Source of the DNA: an uncultured Shinella sp.
Lineage (GTDB): Bacteria; Pseudomonadota; Alphaproteobacteria; Rhizobiales; Rhizobiaceae
Length of the DNA stretch: 10,646 nt
Assembly (NCBI GenBank): GCA_946886325.1
Contig: CAMPIK010000039.1
Location: 1-10,646 of the forward strand
Direction: 5' to 3'
The notes beneath the pieces were generated by a model. The model made no database searches and was not told the origin of the DNA. It worked only from the letters and a program-made list of their open reading frames with translations. The first letter of the stretch is position 1. Each line of letters opens with the position of its first letter. Positions 5,568-10,646 of the stretch are shown piece after piece. A program made the position numbers and the translations under genes.

Positions 5568-7904
5568 CTATTCGAAACCGTTGATCTGCGTGTCGCCGAC
5601 CTTGATGTCGCCGAGGGTGCGGAAGCTCAGGCGTGCGCCGATCGACCAGTCGTTGGCGACCGAAGAGGAGCGGTCCCGCGTTTCCTCGTAGACGATGGAG
5701 AAGATCGTGTCGCGATCGTCGTAGGTGAGGCCGATGCCGTTGCGCGAAACGTTGTTGTTGTTGATGTCGTAGGTCACCGCGCCGAAGACCGACCAGTAGT
5801 CGCGGAACTGGAAGGCGGCCGCCGTCTGGATCTCGTCATTGTCCGTCGGCGCGCCGTATTGCGGCTGCGCGGCGATGCGCGTGTAGGTCAGTTCCGTCTG
5901 CAGGCGGTGGTTCTGGAAACCGACCGTCGCATCGGTGCGGCGCAGCGACATGTCCTTCTGGTCGAGCCGCGCGCTATAGGCAAGCGACAGGCCGCTCGGC
6001 ATTTCGATACCGGCCATGCCGACATAGTCGGACTTGTCGGTTTCGAGGCCGGAATTGGCGCCGGCGTTCACGAGATCGGCGGTGGCGAAGGAATTCTTGC
6101 CGTCGAGTTGGAACGACTGGCCCATGATGCTGTGCAGCGTGTAGCCGTTGTCGAAGCTGCCCGTGTAGCGCATGCCCACATTGGCGCGCGTGCCGCCCTC
6201 GACGCGGTCATAGCCGGAGAACTTGTCGCGTTCGAAGAGCGATGTCGCGTCGAAGACGAAGCTCTGGGCGTCCTCGTTGGGCAGGCCGCCGGACAGTTCC
6301 TCGTTCGGACGCGCGTAGATCTGGCCGATCGGCTCGAAGAGATGCGTGCTGTGGGCGGTCGTGGCGACGATAGGGTAGCGTGCCTCGAGGCCCGCCGTCA
6401 GCATCTTGCGCGTGGCGTCGTCGCCGCTGACATAGTTGCCGGCATAGCTCGCACCCGGCGTCGCCATGTCGAGGTTGTAGGCATCGCCGCGTGCGGCGAG
6501 CAGCGGTGTCAGCACCAGGCCGCCCGGCACCACGATCTGCCGCTTCCATTCGAGTTCGGTCGTCAGCCGCGAGGCGCCGCCCTTCAGGCCGCGGAAGCGC
6601 TCGGAATTCAGCACCTTGTAGGCGTCGAGCCGGTTGCGCTTGACGTTGGTGACGTTGGTCGTCGCGCTGAACTGGCCGCCGAGGATCGGCTGCGGCGCGA
6701 TATATTCGTAGTCCAGCGTCTGGGCGATCGCCTGCTGGCGTTCGAGCCGGCTGTTCGGATCGGCGTCCTGGACGTCGAAATAGAAGGCCCGCATGTCGAA
6801 ATAATTCCGGCGGCCGAGCCCCGACAGATAGACCTGGTTGCTATGGATGTGCTCGTCGAGCCCGGTCAGGTCATAGGTGCGCGCAAAATTGTTGTCGCTC
6901 TGCACCATGACGTCCCAGCCGAACGTCCAGCGCGGATTGATCTTGAACGCGCCTTCGGAGGCGACCATGCCGCGCGCGTCTTCCATCGCGTCGCTGGTGC
7001 CCGGCGTGAACGAGCCGGGGCGCAACTGGTCGATGCCGGCCGCGCGCAGCGTCACGGCGCCATTGTGGAATTGCTTGCGGAACTCGGCATCCAGTAGGAA
7101 GCCCTGCCGCGTCAGGCCGGTGCCGGTGACCGTCGCGTCCATATCCGGCGCGATGGCGTAATAATAGGGAACGCTGATGCCGAGGCCGAGCTTCTGCGCA
7201 TAGCTGAAGCGCGGGAACAGGAAGCCGGATTTGCGCTTCACCGTATGGTCCGGCAGCTGCAGCACCGGGATATAGGCGATCGGCTTGCCGAACATCTCGA
7301 AGCGCGCGCGCTCCAGGCGGATCGTATGGGTCTTGCCGTTCTGCACGACCCGCTCGGCCTTGATCTGCCAGAGCGAGCGGTGCTGCGGGTTGGTCGCGCA
7401 CGGCGTGCAGGCGGTGTAGACGGCATTGTTGAGGATCATCTCCTCGCCGTTGACGCGCTCGCCGCTGGTCGCGGCCAGTTTCGTCAGATCGGTGGTCTCT
7501 ATGCGCAGGGCATCGACGAAGCCGTTGGCGAAATCGTCCGAGAGGTTCAGCGTATCGGCATAGATGCGGTTGCCGGTCGGTTCGATGAACTCGATCTCGC
7601 CGGTCGCCGTCAGCCGGCCGCTCTGCTGGTCGTATTCGACCTGCCGGGCAACGAGCTTGTAGCCGCCATAGTTGATCTGCACCGCACCGCGCGCGATCAC
7701 CTTCTCGCTGTCCTGGTTATAGACCAGTTCGTTGGCCGCGAGGATCAGCTTGGCGTCGTCGGGAATGTTCGGCGAGAGCTGTTCGATATCAGGACTTTGG
7801 GCAAAGGCGGGCCGGCTGTCGGCGAACGCAAGCGCGCAGACGGCCACACCTGCAAGCAGGGCGGACGTGAGCCACCTGTTCCGTTCGCGGGCCACTGCCG
7901 CCAC
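5568..7904 (-). CDS. lptD: LPS-assembly outer-membrane protein LptD (OstA/Imp)
   Basis: Outer-membrane barrel that, with the lipoprotein LptE in characterised species, inserts lipopolysaccharide into the outer leaflet. It has 778 residues, close to the family norm. A signal peptide (hydrophobic about 12-27) probably ends after AFA at residue 35. The periplasmic OstA/LptA-like jellyroll covers about 51-150 (AKLILAANELVYN, GDxxA-like repeats, LTATGEIEF). PIAYIPVLQLPDHTVKRKSGFLFPRF (about 208-232) opens the barrel region, which runs as alternating beta strands to the end. The mature protein has only two cysteines, Cys166 and Cys169, in CTPC; the C-terminal cysteine pair of E. coli LptD is absent. 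The start is GTG at 7904, with AGGAGG seven bases upstream. An ATG at 7911-7909 is out of frame. The start overlaps the lptG stop by one base (TAGTG), so translation is coupled. Confidence 0.96.
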   Translation of the reverse strand: MAAVARERNRWLTSALLAGVAVCALAFADSRPAFAQSPDIEQLSPNIPDDAKLILAANELVYNQDSEKVIARGAVQINYGGYKLVARQVEYDQQSGRLTATGEIEFIEPTGNRIYADTLNLSDDFANGFVDALRIETTDLTKLAATSGERVNGEEMILNNAVYTACTPCATNPQHRSLWQIKAERVVQNGKTHTIRLERARFEMFGKPIAYIPVLQLPDHTVKRKSGFLFPRFSYAQKLGLGISVPYYYAIAPDMDATVTGTGLTRQGFLLDAEFRKQFHNGAVTLRAAGIDQLRPGSFTPGTSDAMEDARGMVASEGAFKINPRWTFGWDVMVQSDNNFARTYDLTGLDEHIHSNQVYLSGLGRRNYFDMRAFYFDVQDADPNSRLERQQAIAQTLDYEYIAPQPILGGQFSATTNVTNVKRNRLDAYKVLNSERFRGLKGGASRLTTELEWKRQIVVPGGLVLTPLLAARGDAYNLDMATPGASYAGNYVSGDDATRKMLTAGLEARYPIVATTAHSTHLFEPIGQIYARPNEELSGGLPNEDAQSFVFDATSLFERDKFSGYDRVEGGTRANVGMRYTGSFDNGYTLHSIMGQSFQLDGKNSFATADLVNAGANSGLETDKSDYVGMAGIEMPSGLSLAYSARLDQKDMSLRRTDATVGFQNHRLQTELTYTRIAAQPQYGAPTDNDEIQTAAAFQFRDYWSVFGAVTYDINNNNVSRNGIGLTYDDRDTIFSIVYEETRDRSSSVANDWSIGARLSFRTLGDIKVGDTQINGFE

Positions 7905-8986
7905 TAGCCATCCTCCTGATGCAGCAAGATTGTCGCGCCGAGCGACATCGCTACGACGACTGGTAACCAGGCCGCAACGAACGGAGGTACAACACCGCTG
8001 CTTCCGAATGCTTTTACAAGCACGGTGACGACATAAAGCATGAACCCGGAGAGGATTCCACCCAGAATCACCGCACGTGATTGATTAAACCGGCTAAATT
8101 TGAGCGACACGCTTGCGGCGATCAGCGTCATGGCAACCAGGAGAAGAGGAAGCGCCAGCATCGAGTGGAACTGGGTCTCCATCGCATTGGTCGGGAAACC
8201 GAAGGAGCGCGCCGCCTCCATCTTTCGCTGCAGTGCGAAAAAGGGAATGGATTCAGGCTTTTCCAGACTTTCCTGGACAAACTCCTGTCTCAGATTGGTG
8301 CCGAGTTGTACCGAAGGAAGACGTTTCGGCAATTCGCCGGTGCGTGTCTCCAGAACGTTCTTAAGCAACCAGTAACCATCTTCCAAAGTTGCCGAGTCGG
8401 CGTCCTGTCGAAGCGCGATCCGGCCGTCGCCGTCGAAGTGGATGATGGTGACGTTGAGGAGCCGCGTTCCGGAGTCCATCACCGCCTTGGCGCCGATGAT
8501 CGCGTCGTCGCCCTTGTAGATCTGCCGGAGCCACGGCACCGCCGTCGTGGTCGAGGAACTCTGCGTCGCCGTCCATTCGGCCTCCAGCGCCTGGGCCTGC
8601 TTGGTGCCCCAGGCGGCGATCGGGTTGATGGCGATCACGGCCAGCACGCCGAAGAGGAAGGCGCCGATGACGAAGGGGCGCAGGAACTGCCAGACCGAAA
8701 TGCCCGCCGCCCGCGTCACCACCAGCTCGTAGCGGCGGTTCAGCGAAATCAGCGCCGCCATGCCGGCAAAGAGCGCCACGAAGGGCACCGTCTGCATCAG
8801 GATCATCGGAATGCGCAGTGCCGTCATCAGCAGGCCGCCGGTGACGGTATAGTCGGGCAGGGACCCCATGCGGTTCGACATCTCGCTGAAGTCGATGATG
8901 AAGATCAGCGCGAAGATACCGGCAAGGAACCAGAAGGTGGTGATCGCATAGCGGCGGAAGAAGTAGAAGCCGAGGGTGGGGATCAT
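7904..8986 (-). CDS. lptG: LPS export ABC transporter permease LptG
   Basis: Inner-membrane permease that, with LptF and the ATPase LptB, extracts lipopolysaccharide and feeds it to the periplasmic bridge; 360 residues, normal length. Three membrane segments lie at about 13-33, 58-82 and 99-122. A periplasmic beta-jellyroll (about 125-260) follows, then three more segments at about 272-293, 305-325 and 336-355. NRRYELVVTRAAGIS (83-97) is the cytoplasmic coupling-helix region that contacts LptB. The ATG at 8986 overlaps the lptF stop by four bases (ATGA) and has GGAGG (8997-8993) six bases upstream. The frame is open further upstream to 9337, but that stretch is a shadow of lptF. Composition changes inside the gene: 7981-8400 is about 54% G+C by hand count and uses codons such as TTA, GTA, AGA and CCT, which are scarce in the neighbouring genes. 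Confidence 0.96.
   Translation of the reverse strand: MIPTLGFYFFRRYAITTFWFLAGIFALIFIIDFSEMSNRMGSLPDYTVTGGLLMTALRIPMILMQTVPFVALFAGMAALISLNRRYELVVTRAAGISVWQFLRPFVIGAFLFGVLAVIAINPIAAWGTKQAQALEAEWTATQSSSTTTAVPWLRQIYKGDDAIIGAKAVMDSGTRLLNVTIIHFDGDGRIALRQDADSATLEDGYWLLKNVLETRTGELPKRLPSVQLGTNLRQEFVQESLEKPESIPFFALQRKMEAARSFGFPTNAMETQFHSMLALPLLLVAMTLIAASVSLKFSRFNQSRAVILGGILSGFMLYVVTVLVKAFGSSGVVPPFVAAWLPVVVAMSLGATILLHQEDG
7912..7917 (-). promoter_or_regulatory. Ribosome binding site of lptD
   Basis: A full AGGAGG on the minus strand, inside the 3' end of lptG and seven bases before a GTG codon. It is the main reason for accepting GTG at 7904 as the lptD start; the resulting N-terminus gives a well-formed signal peptide. 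Confidence 0.85.
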
Positions 8987-10170
8987 GCCGGTCCTCCGCC
9001 GCCGGTGGGTGCTGCGCCGTTGCGGCCGGTAAACCGTGCCGCGATCCTGTCGCGCAGGTCCGCCATGCGCTCGCCGGCCGTGAGCGGGATCGCGAGGCTC
9101 TTGTTGCGGCCGAGATAGCGGATGCTGAGCACCGCGGTGACGATCGGGATCAGGTACATGACCGGCACGAAATAGCGCGATTCCTCCGCGCTGTTGCCGG
9201 CATAGAAGGTCGCCCAGCGGATGAAGAGCGCGATCAGCAGCGACGTCACCATGGGATGAAGGCGCGCCTCGCGATGCGAGCGCGCGTCCCCGCTGACGAC
9301 GAGCGCGATCAGCCCGAAGAGGGCCGGAAATATCCATTCGGTGAAGCGGCGATGCAGTTCCGCATCGAAGGCCATCGGATTGCGCTTGTATTGCGGGTCG
9401 GTCCGGTCAGGGTCGAGCAGGAACGGCAGGTCGCGGTCCTTGGCGCGGATGTTCGATTCGCCGACGCGCTGCGTCAGGTCGGCGAGGTCGAAGGCATAGG
9501 AATCGAACTTGATGACCGAGACGTTGCCATCCGGCACCTTCCGGTGCACCTCGCCGTCCTTCATCACCAGCGCCGAGGTGTTTTCGTCCACCGCGCCCTC
9601 GCGGGCATAATAGACGAGCTCGAACTTCGGATCGCGCGAATCGGCAACGAAGAGCCCGTGCAGCACGCCGCCGCTGCGGCGCTCGTTGATCTGCACGTAG
9701 AGGCCGTCGGTGATCTTGCGGAAGGTGTTTTCCTGCACGACCGAGGACAGCATGTCGGCATGGGCGGTCGCGATCATCTGGCGCACGGCCATGCGCGAAT
9801 AGGGCTCGACGAAATTGTCGACGGCAAAGGAGGTGACGCTGAGGAAGGCGCCGAGGATCATCACCGGGCGAATGATCGTCATGCGCGAGCTTCCGGCGGC
9901 ATTCAGCACCGTCAGTTCCGAATCGGAGTTCATCACCGTCAACGTCTGCGCCACCGCGATGACGAAGGCGAAGGGCAGGATGATCGGCACGACGGAGGGC
10001 AGGATGAGCGTCGCGAGCTTCAGGAAGGCGGTGATCGACTGGCCGCTGTCGGTGACGAGATTGACGCTGTTCAGCGCCTGCGTCACCCAGACGATGCCGA
10101 GAAGCGGCAGCAGGGTGGCGAAGAACATGATCGACGCACGCCGGAATATGTAGCGTTCAATCAGTTTCAT
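8983..10170 (-). CDS. lptF: LPS export ABC transporter permease LptF
   Basis: Partner permease of LptG in the LptB2FG complex of the inner membrane; 395 residues. Membrane segments lie at about 12-32, 50-78, 98-118, 275-293, 305-325 and 335-352. The periplasmic jellyroll spans about 125-270. The cytoplasmic coupling helix holds NSDSELTVLNAAGSS (81-95). The C-terminus is a Gly/Ala-rich cytoplasmic tail. The start at 10170 gives MKLIERYIFRRAS, the typical LptF beginning, with AAGG about five bases upstream. An in-frame ATG at 10212 would add 14 mostly basic residues, has no Shine-Dalgarno sequence and lies in the loop of a predicted hairpin, so I reject it. This is the first gene of the minus-strand operon and diverges from pepA, the same neighbour relation as in E. 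coli. Confidence 0.95.
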   Translation of the reverse strand: MKLIERYIFRRASIMFFATLLPLLGIVWVTQALNSVNLVTDSGQSITAFLKLATLILPSVVPIILPFAFVIAVAQTLTVMNSDSELTVLNAAGSSRMTIIRPVMILGAFLSVTSFAVDNFVEPYSRMAVRQMIATAHADMLSSVVQENTFRKITDGLYVQINERRSGGVLHGLFVADSRDPKFELVYYAREGAVDENTSALVMKDGEVHRKVPDGNVSVIKFDSYAFDLADLTQRVGESNIRAKDRDLPFLLDPDRTDPQYKRNPMAFDAELHRRFTEWIFPALFGLIALVVSGDARSHREARLHPMVTSLLIALFIRWATFYAGNSAEESRYFVPVMYLIPIVTAVLSIRYLGRNKSLAIPLTAGERMADLRDRIAARFTGRNGAAPTGGGGPA

Positions 10171-10201
10171 CTCGGCCTTCGACCTGCGCTTTCTTTGCTC
10201 G

Positions 10202-10223
10202 GTCCGGCGCATGGACGCCGGAC
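10202..10223 (-). other. Stable hairpin in the lptF leader
   Basis: GTCCGGCG (10202-10209) and CGCCGGAC (10216-10223) form a perfect 8-bp inverted repeat with a 6-base loop. In the lptF mRNA leader it ends 31 bases before the ATG at 10170. The rejected in-frame ATG at 10212-10210 lies in the loop. No U-run follows. It may be a translational or stability element; this is inferred from base pairing alone. Confidence 0.55.
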
Positions 10224-10358
10224 GCTGGTTCTGGGTTCGACAGCGATTCTCGCTTCGCTTGGCCGGCGGACCTTCCGCATATAAGGTCTCGCGAGCCTTG
10301 CACCAGAGCTTGAATTCTCGACCGTTATGAAAAATTTATGACGAACAAACGTGGTTAG

Positions 10359-10372
10359 CCGTTTCTAAACGG
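10359..10372. repeat. Palindrome in the lptF-pepA intergenic region
   Basis: CCGTTT, CT, AAACGG is a perfect 14-base palindrome apart from the central two bases. It sits in the AT-rich part of the divergent region, about 130 bases before the pepA ATG. It has the size and form of a dimeric regulator site, but no regulator can be named. Confidence 0.35.
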
Positions 10373-10502
10373 TGGTCTGCGACTTGCCAAGCGCCGTAAA
10401 ACCGACAAGGAATTGTTGAGTTTCTCGCCAGGTGCCCCATCGCATTGCCGCTTCCGGTGATCCGGCACAGACCATGTCCCGCCTCAGCCTCCGGAGTAAG
10501 CC

Positions 10503-10646
10503 ATGCCTTTCAAATTCGACGTCACCTTCGCCAAGTCGGCCAGCGCTTCCGGTCAGGCCGTGCTTCTGCAGGCCGTTGACGCGGCGCCGGCGGGCCTGCC
10601 GGCGGTCGATCCGGAAAACGTCGTCGCCAGGGCGGCGGAGATCGGC
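10503..10646 (+). CDS. pepA: Leucyl aminopeptidase, N-terminal fragment
   Basis: The first 48 codons of a gene cut by the window edge. The translation MPFKFDVTFAKSASASGQAVLLQA resembles the start of rhizobial M17 leucyl aminopeptidases, where a short beta strand (KFxxxFxK) opens the N-terminal regulatory domain. The metal-binding catalytic domain lies outside the window, so the call rests on this weak N-terminal match plus context: pepA is the usual divergent neighbour of lptF. The start is supported by GGAG (10493-10496) six bases upstream. The enzyme would be a cytosolic Mn/Zn peptidase removing N-terminal residues from peptides. Confidence 0.72.
   Translation, partial: MPFKFDVTFAKSASASGQAVLLQAVDAAPAGLPAVDPENVVARAAEIG

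Larger units (their letters stand above)
10171..10502. promoter_or_regulatory. Divergent promoter region between lptF and pepA
   Basis: 332 bases with no supported gene, relatively AT-rich around 10310-10375, serving both directions. For lptF (minus), TTATAT at 10284-10279 matches five of six bases of the rhizobial -10 CTATAT, but no good -35 lies 16-18 bases away. For pepA (plus), CTTGAA at 10309-10314 resembles the -35 CTTGAC and is followed by AT-rich DNA without a clear -10. An imperfect palindrome AAGG(T)CTCG/CGAGCCTT covers 10283-10299, and a second, perfect one lies at 10359-10372. GATTC at 10245-10249 fits the CcrM methylation motif GANTC. No terminator is seen. Confidence 0.6.

Noticed and set aside
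8987..9337. N-terminal extension of LptG to 9337
   Set aside because: The extension is frame-shifted lptF sequence. The ATG at 8986 has GGAGG, the ATGA overlap and the normal LptG start.
10171..10212. Longer LptF starting at 10212
   Set aside because: No ribosome binding site, the ATG is in a hairpin loop, and the LptF family starts at MKLIERY.
2252..10284. Long plus-strand open frames opposite the operon (for example 2252-3586, 3883-5469, 5523-7097, 8081-9118 and 9256-10284)
   Set aside because: Each lies antisense to a confidently identified minus-strand gene. Their products are rich in Arg, His, Gln, Asp and Val with no domain, as expected from reading high-G+C codons backwards.
1..10646. 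CRISPR, tRNA, rRNA, insertion sequence, toxin-antitoxin or defence system
   Set aside because: No spaced direct repeats, cloverleaf sequence, transposase, terminal repeats or small paired genes were seen. Apart from the last 40-45% of lptG, composition looks uniform, as in core chromosome.

Overview
The window looks like ordinary chromosomal core DNA from an alphaproteobacterium of the Hyphomicrobiales, most likely Rhizobiaceae (Rhizobium/Sinorhizobium/Shinella-like). The evidence is high G+C, strong GC-third codon bias, protein sequences of rhizobial type, and the gene order. The genus cannot be fixed from the sequence alone. I see no tRNA, rRNA, CRISPR array, insertion sequence or phage gene.

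Layout. (1) Bases 1-283 hold no gene I can support. (2) Plus strand, 284-1839: yicC and gmk, two bases apart, forming a short operon. (3) Minus strand, 10170 down to 1846: seven co-directional genes in the order lptF, lptG, lptD, surA, pdxA, rsmA, then an isoprenylcysteine carboxyl methyltransferase (ICMT)-like membrane methyltransferase. The last gene converges on gmk with a 6-base gap. (4) Bases 10171-10502 form a relatively AT-rich divergent promoter region. (5) Plus strand, 10503 to the edge: the 5' end of a probable leucyl aminopeptidase gene (pepA).

Function. The minus-strand cluster is an outer-membrane biogenesis operon. LptF and LptG are the inner-membrane permeases that pull lipopolysaccharide out of the membrane. 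LptD is the outer-membrane barrel that inserts it. SurA is the periplasmic chaperone that helps such barrels fold. PdxA (vitamin B6 synthesis) and RsmA (16S rRNA dimethylation) follow surA, as in the enterobacterial lptD-surA-pdxA-rsmA cluster. In E. coli lptFG sits elsewhere, divergent from pepA; here the two loci are joined. Coupling is tight at lptF/lptG (4-base overlap), lptG/lptD (1-base overlap) and pdxA/rsmA (1-base overlap). The gaps before surA, pdxA and the methyltransferase gene are larger, and each contains an inverted repeat or hairpin.

Nothing here is a convincing undescribed system. The points most worth a second look are a sharp composition and codon-use shift in the last 40-45% of lptG, RNA hairpins before pdxA and in the lptF leader, a helically phased repeat/palindrome at the start of the methyltransferase gene, and an LptD with only one CxxC pair of cysteines.
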